Shown: positions 8,469 to 16,886 of the stretch, piece after piece | Numbering within the stretch: the stretch's first letter is position 1 | Layout: each line of letters starts with the position of its first letter | Origin: Deltaproteobacteria bacterium HGW-Deltaproteobacteria-15 | GTDB lineage: Bacteria; Desulfobacterota; DSM-4660; Desulfatiglandales; HGW-15 | NCBI GenBank assembly: GCA_002840535.1 | Contig: PHBH01000012.1 | Location: forward strand, 1-64,000 | DNA length: 64,000 nt | Direction: 5' to 3' | The notes under the pieces: generated by a model | The model's database searches: none | Told to the model about the DNA's origin: nothing | Seen by the model: only the letters and a program-made list of their open reading frames with translations | Made by a program: the position numbers and the translations under genes

Positions 8469-9314
8469 ATGAAGAGATTTGCCCTCATTTCAGGAGTTTT
8501 GTCGCTGCTTCCTTTAGTGGGATTCTCCTCGTGTGTGTATGACAAGGATCTTGCCTACCTGAACGATCAGGTTATCGCCCTCAATCGAAGGGTAGCAAAG
8601 ATCGAGGAAGCCATGGACACGAAGATTTCCACGATCCGCACGAACCAGGGCGACGTGAGGGTTGAGATCGATCAGATGCGAGGGGAAATGCAGAAACTCC
8701 AAGGTCGACTGGAGGACAATGAGCGAATTGTCAAAAGGTCCGTGGAGAGAGACCTTGGCGAACAGGATATTTTGAAAAAGAAGGTGATGGATCTGGAAAC
8801 GACGGTCAGGGCGCACCAGGATTACCTTGGAATCGAGACCGGCGCGCAGAGACCGCCCCAAACCGGAATGGCGCCGATGGAGCGGCAGCCGGGCCAGGTT
8901 GCTGCCATTCCGAGCGTCCCTGTGGAACCGGCCAAACCCAAAGATGTGGAACTCTATGACGATTCCCTTGCCTTGTACAAGAATGGCAAATACGAGGACG
9001 CCGTCCTGGGATTCAAGGATTTTTTGAAGAAATACCCCAAGTCCGACCTTGCGGACAATGCACAATTCTGGATCGGTGAATCCTACTTTTCCTTGAGACA
9101 GTATGAGCAGGCCATTCTGGCCTACAACGATGTGATCAAACATTACCCCAAGGGCAACAAGATCCCTAATGCCCTCCTGAGGCAGTCCCTGGCATTCATT
9201 GAGATCAATGACAAGACCAGCGCGAGACTGCTTCTGAGAAAGATCATCAAGGAATACCCCAACTCGAGCGAAGCGAAGATCGCGTCCAAGAAGATGGAAT
9301 CGCTTAAAAATTAA
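8469..9314 (+). CDS. ybgF: Tol-Pal system protein YbgF/CpoB
   Basis: This 281-residue protein begins with a signal peptide ending VGFSSC, so unlike E. coli CpoB it may be a lipoprotein. Residues about 25-115 form a predicted coiled coil (NDQVIALNRRVAKIEEAM, then RGEMQKLQGRLEDNERI). After a Pro/Ala linker, three TPR-like repeats follow: YDDSLALYKNGKYEDAVLGF, AQFWIGESYFSLRQYEQAIL and PNALLRQSLAFIEIND. That is the YbgF order of coiled coil then TPR. In E. coli it coordinates peptidoglycan synthesis with Tol constriction. AGGAAGG precedes the ATG. Confidence 0.9.
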   Translation: MKRFALISGVLSLLPLVGFSSCVYDKDLAYLNDQVIALNRRVAKIEEAMDTKISTIRTNQGDVRVEIDQMRGEMQKLQGRLEDNERIVKRSVERDLGEQDILKKKVMDLETTVRAHQDYLGIETGAQRPPQTGMAPMERQPGQVAAIPSVPVEPAKPKDVELYDDSLALYKNGKYEDAVLGFKDFLKKYPKSDLADNAQFWIGESYFSLRQYEQAILAYNDVIKHYPKGNKIPNALLRQSLAFIEINDKTSARLLLRKIIKEYPNSSEAKIASKKMESLKN

Positions 9315-9347
9315 ATAATCGCTAAAGGACTTTTCCCTCCGCATTCA

Positions 9348-11102
9348 GTGGACCGTGCCCACCTAAAATCGCTCATCCGTTCTCCCTTCTTCGGCAATGA
9401 AAACGTGGTCATGGCCGTGCTGGCCACTATAGTAGGTTTGGCGGCCGGCTATGGCGCCATCGGGTTTCGTTGGCTGATTGAGTTCTTCCAGGGAGTGAGT
9501 TACGGGGACAAGGGCGATCTGCTTGAATTAGCGCTTTCCATTCCATGGTATCAGCGATTATGGATACCCGCTCTTGGTGGCTTGGTAGTAGGCCCCCTTG
9601 TCTACTTCTTCGCCAGGGAAGCGAAGGGGCACGGGGTGCCGGAGGTCATGGAGGCAGTCGCCCTTCGGAGAGGAATCATCCGAAAGCGAGTGGTGATTGT
9701 AAAAACATTGGCCTCGGCCCTGACGATTGGCACGGGAGGGTCCGTGGGCAGGGAAGGCCCTATCGTGCAGATTGGGTCTGCAATCGGTTCCACCTTCGGG
9801 CAGATGCTCAGACTCTCGGGGGAGAGAACCAAGACTCTCGTCGGCTGCGGAGCGGCCGCAGGGATTGCGGCGACTTTCAATGCGCCTATCGCCGGAACGA
9901 TGTTCGCCCTTGAAATCATCCTGGGTGATTTCGGTCTTGCAACCTTCAGCCCTATCGTAATCTCCTCCGTTGTTTCTACTGCCGTTTCCCGGCACTACCT
10001 GGGAAATTATCCGGCTTTTCAGGTTCCTTCCTATCAGTTGCTGAGCGCATGGGAGCTGCCGCTCTATGTGCTCCTGGGCCTTTTTTGCGCGGTCATCGCC
10101 GTGGTCTTTACGAAAACAGTCTACGGATTTGAAGATTTCTTCAGCAAAATCCGAATACCCGAGTATCTCAAGGCCACTCTGGGAGGGCTCGTCCTTGGCA
10201 TGATTGCCATTTGGTTCCCTCATGTACTTGGAGTGGGGTACCCTGCCATCGACTTGGCTCTAATGGGGAAGCTTAGCTGGTGGTTCCTTTTCCTGTTGAT
10301 TTTAGTCAAGATCCTGGCCACTTCCATTACCCTGGGAGGAGGCGGTTCCGGCGGCATCTTCGCTCCATCGCTCTTTCTCGGGGCAATGGCCGGAGGTTTC
10401 TTTGGAATCGTGGTCAACGAATACCTGCCGGGGGTCACCGCTTCACCAGGGGCTTACAGCATTGTAGGGATGGCTGCATTGGTCAGCGGAACAACCCATG
10501 GTCCCTTGGGCGCCATACTCATTCTCTTTGAGATGACGGGGAATTACAGGATCATTCTGCCGCTCATGATCGCCTGCATCATCAGCTCCGTTCTCAGCGG
10601 CCAGCTCTTGAAGGAATCCATCTACACGATGAAGCTGATCCGAAGAGGAGTCGACATCAGAGCAGGCAAGGAAGTCAATGTCCTGAAGTCCATCCCTGTG
10701 AAAGAAGCAATGAAAAATGATGTGGAAACCGTTCCGGAAACCATGAGCCTGGGTAGACTGGCGGAAAAGATCGCGACCAGTAAGTACAACAGTTTCCCGG
10801 TCTTGAATGCGGGGGGGAAGCTGGTGGGTGTCCTGTCCTATCTGGATTATCACGATGTCCTGTTCGATCCCGAACTGCATAACCTCGTGGTTGCTGGGGA
10901 GTTGGCCACTCGTGTAGTGGTGACGGTGTCAGAGGAAGATTCCCTTTTTACCGCGCTTGGTCGAATCACATCCAAGGATTTCTCCATCCTGCCCGTGGTA
11001 GGGCGGGATGACCCCCTCCTCATTCGCGGAGTGGTTACCCGCCGTGACATCATGAGTGCTTATAACAGTGCAGTCACTAAGAAGGACGTTTTGTCCGGGT
11101 AG
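9348..11102 (+). CDS. CLC-type chloride channel/antiporter with CBS pair
   Basis: The 584-residue membrane protein carries the CLC anion-pathway motifs GTGGSVGREGP (about residues 125-135, with the gating glutamate of GREGP present) and GGGGSGGIFAPSLFLGA (about 328-344). Roughly eleven hydrophobic segments cover residues 20-430. The C-terminal 150 residues hold two CBS domains (VKEAMKNDVETVPETMSLG and ELATRVVVTVSEEDSLFTALG), which in this family bind nucleotides. Retention of the gating glutamate is compatible with either H+/Cl- exchange or a channel. The proposed start is GTG at 9348; the nearest AAGGA is about 20 bases away, so the start is uncertain. Confidence 0.9.
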   Translation: MDRAHLKSLIRSPFFGNENVVMAVLATIVGLAAGYGAIGFRWLIEFFQGVSYGDKGDLLELALSIPWYQRLWIPALGGLVVGPLVYFFAREAKGHGVPEVMEAVALRRGIIRKRVVIVKTLASALTIGTGGSVGREGPIVQIGSAIGSTFGQMLRLSGERTKTLVGCGAAAGIAATFNAPIAGTMFALEIILGDFGLATFSPIVISSVVSTAVSRHYLGNYPAFQVPSYQLLSAWELPLYVLLGLFCAVIAVVFTKTVYGFEDFFSKIRIPEYLKATLGGLVLGMIAIWFPHVLGVGYPAIDLALMGKLSWWFLFLLILVKILATSITLGGGGSGGIFAPSLFLGAMAGGFFGIVVNEYLPGVTASPGAYSIVGMAALVSGTTHGPLGAILILFEMTGNYRIILPLMIACIISSVLSGQLLKESIYTMKLIRRGVDIRAGKEVNVLKSIPVKEAMKNDVETVPETMSLGRLAEKIATSKYNSFPVLNAGGKLVGVLSYLDYHDVLFDPELHNLVVAGELATRVVVTVSEEDSLFTALGRITSKDFSILPVVGRDDPLLIRGVVTRRDIMSAYNSAVTKKDVLSG

Positions 11103-11188
11103 TAAAGATTTCACTGAAAACAAATTGACCAAGCTGCCCCGCAGGTGAGCTCGCAGCTGAATAGTGAAACCAGAAAGCCAGGGGAGCC

Positions 11189-11797
11189 TCACGGTCTGCA
11201 GATGCGGCAGGGGTGGAATCCTTCCCAGAATGCGCTGCGGCGATTCTGAAAAGTGCGCCGATTCCGTCGGGATATCTCTTTTCCGCGGATACAGTCGGGT
11301 TTGTGAAAGATGAAAGAACGGGTGTTGCCCAGAACAACTGCGTGAGGATCACGAATCTCTCTGCTCCAGATGCCGATGGATTCTTTCATGGCCATACGCT
11401 GATTCTCAAGGAGTGCGGAGAAGTGTTTCAAATCGGGTCCTGTCACCAGCACATGGGCCAACCCCTTTCGTAAAAGGAGGAGATTGATCATTTCGCCATT
11501 CTCAAGAAACACATAGGCAAGCTTGCGCCCATGCCTGTCTTCCCTTTCCCTGTCGTACTCGAGACTCACTCTTTTTCCCGCAACCTGTCGCAGGTTCATC
11601 TGACGAGCCTCTTCAGCCATGAACTCGACCGGTTCACCCATCTCCGGGGTGTCTATTCCCAGATATCTGACCTTTTCGCCGTTCTGGAGTTGAATCGTGT
11701 CACCGTCGAAAACAAATCTGACATGAAAGGAAGAAGAGGCGAAGGAAAGCCCGAAAAAGGCTGCCAAAAAGAGCGCAAGGAGAGTTTTTCTGCGCAT
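11189..11797 (-). CDS. Secreted thermonuclease-like nuclease with Ada-like zinc site
   Basis: This 202-residue protein has a signal peptide (about residues 1-21) and a staphylococcal nuclease fold. Key residues match: D31 in FDGDTIQ, R44 in VRYLGIDTPE, D49, E52, and R91 in DRHGRKLAYV, equivalents of the catalytic Arg35, Glu43 and Arg87 of the S. aureus enzyme. The C-terminal 45 residues add GNTRSFIFHKPDC and HPCRICRP, the His/Cys pattern of the Ada-type metal-binding domain often found on secreted nucleases. It should cleave DNA or RNA outside the cytoplasm using calcium. It stands alone, convergent to the chloride channel gene. Confidence 0.9.
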   Translation of the reverse strand: MRRKTLLALFLAAFFGLSFASSSFHVRFVFDGDTIQLQNGEKVRYLGIDTPEMGEPVEFMAEEARQMNLRQVAGKRVSLEYDREREDRHGRKLAYVFLENGEMINLLLLRKGLAHVLVTGPDLKHFSALLENQRMAMKESIGIWSREIRDPHAVVLGNTRSFIFHKPDCIRGKEISRRNRRTFQNRRSAFWEGFHPCRICRP

Positions 11798-11902
11798 TTG
11801 GGGCCTTTCTACTCAATTATCTCAGAAAAGAGATTGAATCTTTGCATTGAGAACGAAATACATAAAGATAAGATGCTTTTATTCACTATTAACTATTTTT
11901 CG

Positions 11903-11931
11903 TTGACTCTAAGAGGTTTGGACATTATATA
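11903..11931 (+). promoter_or_regulatory. Strong sigma-70-type promoter for excisionase-type gene
   Basis: TTGACT at 11903-11908 and TATATA at 11926-11931 are separated by exactly 17 bases in a markedly A+T-rich stretch (about 11800-11990). It points toward the small HTH gene at 11991. Confidence 0.65.
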
Positions 11932-11990
11932 TAGCATAACACAGGAAAGAATCCCTAAATTGATTCAGGGAAGATATCGAGGAGTATGAT

Positions 11991-12161
11991 ATGCCACAGA
12001 TCATGACTACAAAGGAATTAGCCAAGTACTTGAAGCTTCATGAGATCACTATCTGCAAATATGCCGCCGAAGGCAAGATCCCTGCCATCAGGATCGGAAG
12101 GGTATGGCGATTCGACAAGGAAGCCATCGACAAGTGGATCAGCGGCGGACAAAAAAAGTGA
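11991..12161 (+). CDS. Small excisionase-family (MerR/HTH_17-type) DNA-binding protein
   Basis: A 56-residue protein beginning MPQIMTTKELAKYLKLHE matches the excisionase-type winged helix: TTKELAKYLKLHEITICKYAAEG, then KIPAIRIGRVWRFDKEAIDKWI. The IRIGRVWRF wing and the final DKWI helix are family hallmarks. GAGGAG lies six bases before the ATG, and a near-consensus promoter lies 60 bases upstream. No integrase or phage gene is nearby, so a role in excision is doubtful; the same fold also serves as the DNA-binding part of PBP-like regulators in molybdenum clusters. The ATG five bases earlier is out of frame. Confidence 0.82.
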   Translation: MPQIMTTKELAKYLKLHEITICKYAAEGKIPAIRIGRVWRFDKEAIDKWISGGQKK

Positions 12162-12312
12162 GGTTCGGATTAAGGGGAGAATCACTATTGTCACCGAATC
12201 GCCAACGACGTTCCTGGTTGGATCCCTCAAGAAAGGCACTGCTACGAACGCAAAACCATTGCCCTACGGCCTTTTTTCTCCGTTCACCTAGTGTCGTGTA
12301 ACTCAAGAAAGT

Positions 12313-12422
12313 GGTCATCTCGACTCCCGCGACTCACGCGGGATAAACTGCGGGAGAGATCTTTTAACTACATAAAAATATAAGATTTCTCCCCCGGCCT
12401 TCGCCGGGGTCGAAATGACAGT
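12313..12422. repeat. Dispersed palindromic intergenic repeat
   Basis: This 319-base gap between the HTH gene and the namZ-like gene holds GACTCCCGCG/CGCGGGA, an AGATCTTTT/TAAGATTTCTC mirror arrangement, and a perfect stem CCCCGGC-CTTC-GCCGGGG at about 12394-12411 ending in CGAAATGACA. It resembles short palindromic repeats scattered in many proteobacteria. No gene was seen in the gap. Confidence 0.6.
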
Positions 12423-12480
12423 TTCGTCTACCTATTTCTATTGCATGACACTAGGGGTGTCGAAAGGAGAACGCGAGTCT

Positions 12481-13656
12481 CTAGCCGTACATCAGAAAAG
12501 GTTTTCGCCATTCGAGGAACTGCTCAATTTCCCGCTCCCCCTTCTCACTGATCAATCCCGGATCTTCGCCCCTCTCAAGTCCTTCTCTCATCTCCCTGTC
12601 TCCAAGGATCAGGTCTATGGGCATCCGCTCATATTCATATTCATAGGGAGGTGATCGCCATGCGAAGCTGTCTTCATGGGCCTTCATGATGGCCCCGAGA
12701 AGGGCAAGAGAGGTAATCGTGGATCTGAACCTCAAGGGATCCGTGATGTGGATCATGAATCCTTTACAGGTTTCCTCTTTCCACTTGTGGAACATGGGAC
12801 GGAAAACGATCTCCTGCAGGAGACAGCCTTGAACCGAATCCGGATGAAGCGCTGCGGAGACCTTCCCGGGGTTAATAAACGGCGCCCCAAAGATCTCGAA
12901 AGGTCGAGTAGTACCCCTGCCTTCAGAGAGATTCGTTCCCTCCCAGAGAACCTGTCCGGGGTAGACCAGCGCAGTCTCGGGAAGAGGCATGTTGGGGGAG
13001 GGCATAATCCAACGTACTCCTGTGTCCTGCCATAACATCCCTCTCTTCCATCCTTCCATTGCCACGGTCTCGAGGCTGCAATTCAGTCCAAAGACCGAAT
13101 GGAAGATCCTCGCCAGCTCCGCCATGGTAAGGCCGTGGCGCATGGGCAGGGCGAAAGGCCCGACGAACGAGTAACACTCCTCTTTGAGCATCCGTCCCTC
13201 GACAATCTCGCCGCCAAGAGGATTCGGCCGATCCAGGATTACGATGTTCTTGCCCGCGCTGGATGCCGCTTTCAGACAGTTGAGCATGGTCGAGTAAAAG
13301 GTATATACCCTTGTCCCCACATCCTGAAGATCGATCAGGAGGGTATCGATACCGGCGAGCATTTCATCGAGGGGTTCTCTGGTATCGGAATAGAGGCTGA
13401 ACACGGGGATCTGCAGGCCGGGATCGTAATCATGGCCGGTCTCCACCATGTTGTCCTGCTCAGCCCCTCCATGGCCGTGCTGGGGACCGAACAGGGCCTT
13501 CAGGTGACCAGGCAGCAGTTCAGCAATGACGTACTTGGCGGGTTTGAGGCGAGAGTCCAATGATGCCTGGTTGGAGAGAAGACCCAGGCTTCGGCCCTTG
13601 AGCCGGCGCCAGTACCCATCACGAAGAACATCGAGACCGAGAGAGACCCTCTTCAT
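12481..13656 (-). CDS. NamZ-like exo-beta-N-acetylmuramidase (DUF1343)
   Basis: The 391-residue product carries the DUF1343/NamZ motifs: LGLLSNQASLD, LFGPQHGHGGAEQDNMVE, SLYSDTREP, LLIDLQDVGTRVYTFYSTM and ILDRPNPLGG, followed by the C-terminal domain with WEGTNLSEGRGTTRPFE. Characterised members trim N-acetylmuramic acid from cell-wall sugar chains. From the preferred ATG at 13656, preceded by AGGGA nine bases away, there is no evident signal peptide, so a cytoplasmic recycling role is possible. The frame runs upstream to 13809 through repeat DNA, which is unlikely to be translated. The gene is convergent with the HTH gene and divergent from ppiD. Confidence 0.85.
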   Translation of the reverse strand: MKRVSLGLDVLRDGYWRRLKGRSLGLLSNQASLDSRLKPAKYVIAELLPGHLKALFGPQHGHGGAEQDNMVETGHDYDPGLQIPVFSLYSDTREPLDEMLAGIDTLLIDLQDVGTRVYTFYSTMLNCLKAASSAGKNIVILDRPNPLGGEIVEGRMLKEECYSFVGPFALPMRHGLTMAELARIFHSVFGLNCSLETVAMEGWKRGMLWQDTGVRWIMPSPNMPLPETALVYPGQVLWEGTNLSEGRGTTRPFEIFGAPFINPGKVSAALHPDSVQGCLLQEIVFRPMFHKWKEETCKGFMIHITDPLRFRSTITSLALLGAIMKAHEDSFAWRSPPYEYEYERMPIDLILGDREMREGLERGEDPGLISEKGEREIEQFLEWRKPFLMYG

Positions 13657-13723
13657 GTAATTGCATCCCTGGGAAGGAATAAGAATCCATAATGGATCGG
13701 ATGCGCAATGTATCATAACGAGC

Positions 13724-13806
13724 GGAATGTTGGAATGATGGAATAATGGAATGTTGACTTGGATCCTATCGGGTGGATCGGGTTCCCTCCCATTATTCCA
13801 GCATGC
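13724..13806. repeat. GGAATAATGG-family palindromic repeat, copy 1
   Basis: Several iterations of GGAAT(G/A)(T/A)TGGAAT at 13727-13757 face an opposite arm CCCATTATTCCAGCATG at 13790-13806. Related copies lie at 15887-15946, 30735-30903 and 52974-53064. Confidence 0.7.
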
Positions 13807-13944
13807 CACTAATCCATTGTTCCCGTTCCAATCACATTTCTAATGGACACGCAAAATACCTCATGCTAACATGCACTTATTGAAACGGGGCGGTTCACGT
13901 CGGGCCGCCCTGATCATTACCGGAATATCGGGGAGGCTCCATTC

Positions 13945-15858
13945 ATGTTGTTGAACTTAATGCGAAAGCATGCCAAATCCTGGTTGATTAAAGCCCTTGT
14001 TGCGATCATCGCTGCCGTCTTCATTTTCTACTTCGGCTATTCCTTCAGATCAGATAGCGGCAGCAAGGTGGCATCCGTGAACGGGGAACCGATCACCGGA
14101 GTCGATTATCAGAAAACCTACAGGAGCATGCTCGAATCGCTTCAGCGCGAATACAAGAGCGTCTGGAACGAGAACCTCGTAAAGCTCTTCAATATTAAGG
14201 GGAGAGCCCTGGAGACACTGATCGGACAGAAGCTCGTGAGCCAGGAAGCCAAGCGGATCGGTTTCGAGGTGACAGAAAAGGAAATCCAGGATCAGATCCT
14301 CTCTTATCCTGCATTCCAGACCGGGGGCCGGTTTGACGAGGGCCGATACAAGGCGCTCCTTGCGAACAATCGGATGAGTCCGGAAGATTTTGAGGCAGGA
14401 CTGGAAAGAGAGATTCTTCAGAGAAAGATAGAGCAGTTTCTCGGGACCTTCGTAACGGTTACGGAACAGGATGCGCTCGATTACTACACCTATTCCAATG
14501 AGAAGGTGAAGCTGGGCTTCATCGAGTTTCTTCCGGAGAACTACAAGGGATCCGTCAAGATCTCCGACGAGGCCATGGAAAAATATTTCCAGGAAAGCCA
14601 GGAGAAATACCGCGTACCCGAGAAGGTGAAGGCGGCCTATATTCTATTTGACCCTAAGAGCTTCAAGGAAAAAGTGCGGGCCAACGAAAAGGATATTCAG
14701 GAATACTACAATGAGAATATCGGCACGTTCAAAGAGGAAAAAGAAGTCAAGGTAAGTCAAATCCTCTTCAAGGTTGCCGAAGATGGACCTGCCGATCAGG
14801 ACTCTAAAGTTAGAGAAAAGGCTGAATCGATATTGAATAAGGCTCGCAAGGGGGAGGATTTCGCAGCCCTCGCCCGGAAACACTCGGAAGATCCCTCCAA
14901 GAAAGACGGGGGAGATCTCGGATATCTGAAGCCGGGCGAAATGGTTAATCCGGTTGAGGAAGCCGTTTCCAAGCTGAAAAAGGGCGAGATAAGCGAACCT
15001 GTTAAGAGCCCTTTCGGGTACCATATTGTCAGACTGGATGACGTGAAAGAGGCCAGGACTGTGCCTTATGAGGAAGCGCGGGAGAAAATCGCGTCCCGAC
15101 TGGAGAACCAGGCCTCTATCGACCTGGCCTACGACAGGGCACTTTCCTTCCACGATCAGGTGCCATACGATACAAATCTGGGGCAGTTCGCCTCTGAGCA
15201 AAAGATGAGCGCCGCGGAATCCGACTTTTTTTCCATGGGTGAGCCCATCCCCGGCATCGGCGGCGACAGAAAACTTGCAGAGTCGATTTTTTCCCTTCAA
15301 CAGGGAGATACCAGTGAGGTCCTTGAGGTGGATGGAAAGTTCTACATATTCCAGGTCGTCGACAGGAAACCGAGCGCTCTTCCCGCGCTGAGTGAAGTCC
15401 GCGACAGGGTGAAGGAGGACCTCGTGGAGAAACTTGCCGCAGAGGAGGCTAAAGCAGCGGCGCAGAAGCTCCTGGAAAGAGCGAAGGCCGGAGAAGAATG
15501 GAGTGTTCTCTCGAAGGAGGCTCCCAAGAAAGCCCAAACCACGGAGTTCTTCAGCAGGCAGAACCCGGCGCCTGAGCTTGGCTACGACCAGGCTCTTTTA
15601 GAGGCCGCGTTTGCGCTGGACGAAAAGAAAAGGTACCCGGACTCTGTCTTTGAAACGGATAAAGGGGTTTTTGTCATCAGATATGAGGCGAGCGAATCCA
15701 TAGACAAGGCGAAGTTCGAGGGGGAAAAGGCGCAATACCGTCAGATGCTGCTACGCACAAGACACCGGGTGCTTGTGCAAAACTGGTTAGAGGAGTTGAG
15801 GAAGAAAGCGGAGATCGAGGTCCTCATCCCGGCTTCAAAGGAGGGAACGGAGTTTTAG
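13945..15858 (+). CDS. PpiD/SurA-type periplasmic peptidyl-prolyl isomerase
   Basis: The 637-residue protein has one N-terminal membrane anchor (about residues 15-35) and a large periplasmic part. A SurA_N-like helical domain follows (VNGEPITGVDYQKTYRSML; IGQKLVSQEAKRIGFEVT). The parvulin domain at about 265-375 shows VSQILFKV, FAALARKHSEDPSKKDGGDL and SPFGYHIVRLDD. A second degenerate parvulin-like region and a C-terminal helix complete the PpiD layout. Family members act as chaperones at the Sec exit. GGGAGG lies eight bases before the ATG. It is preceded by a repeat-containing divergent gap and stands as a single gene. Confidence 0.9.
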   Translation: MLLNLMRKHAKSWLIKALVAIIAAVFIFYFGYSFRSDSGSKVASVNGEPITGVDYQKTYRSMLESLQREYKSVWNENLVKLFNIKGRALETLIGQKLVSQEAKRIGFEVTEKEIQDQILSYPAFQTGGRFDEGRYKALLANNRMSPEDFEAGLEREILQRKIEQFLGTFVTVTEQDALDYYTYSNEKVKLGFIEFLPENYKGSVKISDEAMEKYFQESQEKYRVPEKVKAAYILFDPKSFKEKVRANEKDIQEYYNENIGTFKEEKEVKVSQILFKVAEDGPADQDSKVREKAESILNKARKGEDFAALARKHSEDPSKKDGGDLGYLKPGEMVNPVEEAVSKLKKGEISEPVKSPFGYHIVRLDDVKEARTVPYEEAREKIASRLENQASIDLAYDRALSFHDQVPYDTNLGQFASEQKMSAAESDFFSMGEPIPGIGGDRKLAESIFSLQQGDTSEVLEVDGKFYIFQVVDRKPSALPALSEVRDRVKEDLVEKLAAEEAKAAAQKLLERAKAGEEWSVLSKEAPKKAQTTEFFSRQNPAPELGYDQALLEAAFALDEKKRYPDSVFETDKGVFVIRYEASESIDKAKFEGEKAQYRQMLLRTRHRVLVQNWLEELRKKAEIEVLIPASKEGTEF

Positions 15859-15860
15859 TG

Positions 15861-15946
15861 TGACCTGGAAACCCCTGCCCTCTGAACCAGGTCAGAGGCG
15901 ATTGGCTCAGCCGTGAAAAGAGGTTCTGGAAGGTTGGAATAATGGG
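15861..15946. repeat. GGAATAATGG-family repeat, copy 2, with terminator-like stem
   Basis: GACCTGG at 15862 pairs with CCAGGTC at 15887-15893. From there to 15946, CCAGGTCAGAG-CATTGGCT...GGTTGGAATAATGGG aligns with 30735-30800 over about 60 bases. It fills the gap between convergent genes and could end transcription in both directions. Confidence 0.65.
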
Positions 15947-15954
15947 TCGGAGTT

Positions 15955-16431
15955 TTACCCCGCCGGGTGGTCCATTTTGATCCGGTAACGCTTTCCCGCC
16001 ACGGGCAGGAAATATGCGCCGTCCTTTTCTTCTATATGCGCGGCCAGCTGATAGTAGGCAGGCCGTGTGAATCTTGCAGGGAATCCTCCACGGACAAGGC
16101 AATAAAGGACATTCTCTTCTCCTACATACAAGGTCTCGGGAGCCAGGGTTTCGGTCCTGTCGTCGCTCAGGGTCAAATTGAATCCCGAATCGGCCGCTAC
16201 CCTCGTCACGACATAGGCCGTGTCCTCCACCTCCAGCAGGCATCTCTCCCCCGCCCATTCAAGGACATAGCGGCCGCTGTCATCCATGGAAATGTGATTG
16301 TAGAAGAGGCGGACGATTTCCCTTCTCTGCATCTCCGCACCCCTGTAAAACCACTGCCCCTCCTTGTCAATCAAGATCTGGCAGGGGCGGATCTCCGGGT
16401 CATGTCCGGTCAATTCTTCGTTCTCTTTCAT
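15955..16431 (-). CDS. DUF1285 family protein
   Basis: The 158-residue protein fits DUF1285: QILIDKEGQWFYRGAEMQRREIV, LFYNHISMDDSGRYVLEW, CLLEVEDTAYVV and a C-terminal beta-rich part ending RYRIKMDHP. The function of the family is unknown; members are small, soluble proteins of mainly beta structure. I chose the ATG at 16431 because it overlaps the ferredoxin stop as ATGA and has GAGGA nine bases upstream; another in-frame ATG lies at 16440. Translational coupling to the oxidoreductase genes is unusual and suggests a role in that enzyme's assembly or regulation, but this is inference. Confidence 0.75.
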   Translation of the reverse strand: MKENEELTGHDPEIRPCQILIDKEGQWFYRGAEMQRREIVRLFYNHISMDDSGRYVLEWAGERCLLEVEDTAYVVTRVAADSGFNLTLSDDRTETLAPETLYVGEENVLYCLVRGGFPARFTRPAYYQLAAHIEEKDGAYFLPVAGKRYRIKMDHPAG

Positions 16432-16886
16432 CTCCCGCATTCCTCAACCTCGAGCCTGATGCAATGGCCCAGGCAGATATTGTCTGCACAGGCCGGGAGC
16501 AACCCATGGTCGATCCGGTGGGAACAGAGGTTGCATTTGGCGGCGACGGACCTGTTACTGTCAAAGGCAATGGCCTCATAAGGGCATGCCTCCACGCAGG
16601 CCCCGCAACCCGTGCATCTCTCCTGATCAAGGACCACTATGCCGTCCTGCCTTTTGGTGATCACTGCATCGAAACAAGCCTCTGCGCAGGGAGGCGACTC
16701 GCAATGGTTGCACACATTCACATGGAAGAGGAATGACCATTTCCCCTGTTTGATCTCCGGGCCCTGTTCCCCGACCGAGATCAGCTTGACGCCTTCCGGT
16801 GCGCCCATTTCCTGTTTGCAGGCCACTTCGCAGGCCCTGCATCCCCAGCATGCCTCATTGTCGATGATCATGGAGAAGCGGTTCAT
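16428..16886 (-). CDS. Four-cluster ferredoxin subunit of molybdopterin oxidoreductase
   Basis: This 152-residue protein has the DmsB/HycB pattern of iron-sulfur motifs: CWGCRACEVACKQE, CNHCESPPCAEAC, CTGCGACVEACPYEAI and a last set CNLC...C...C. It would carry electrons between the catalytic subunit encoded just upstream and a redox partner. No signal peptide is present, so the complex is cytoplasmic unless exported through its partner. Its ATG at 16886 overlaps the stop of the catalytic gene (ATGA), as does its own stop with the DUF1285 gene. The frame extends upstream to 16952, but that part is antisense-like and not family sequence. Confidence 0.9.
   Translation of the reverse strand: MNRFSMIIDNEACWGCRACEVACKQEMGAPEGVKLISVGEQGPEIKQGKWSFLFHVNVCNHCESPPCAEACFDAVITKRQDGIVVLDQERCTGCGACVEACPYEAIAFDSNRSVAAKCNLCSHRIDHGLLPACADNICLGHCIRLEVEECGR

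Noticed and set aside
11991..12161. The excisionase-type gene as proof of a prophage.
   Set aside because: No integrase, attachment-site duplication or phage gene is nearby.
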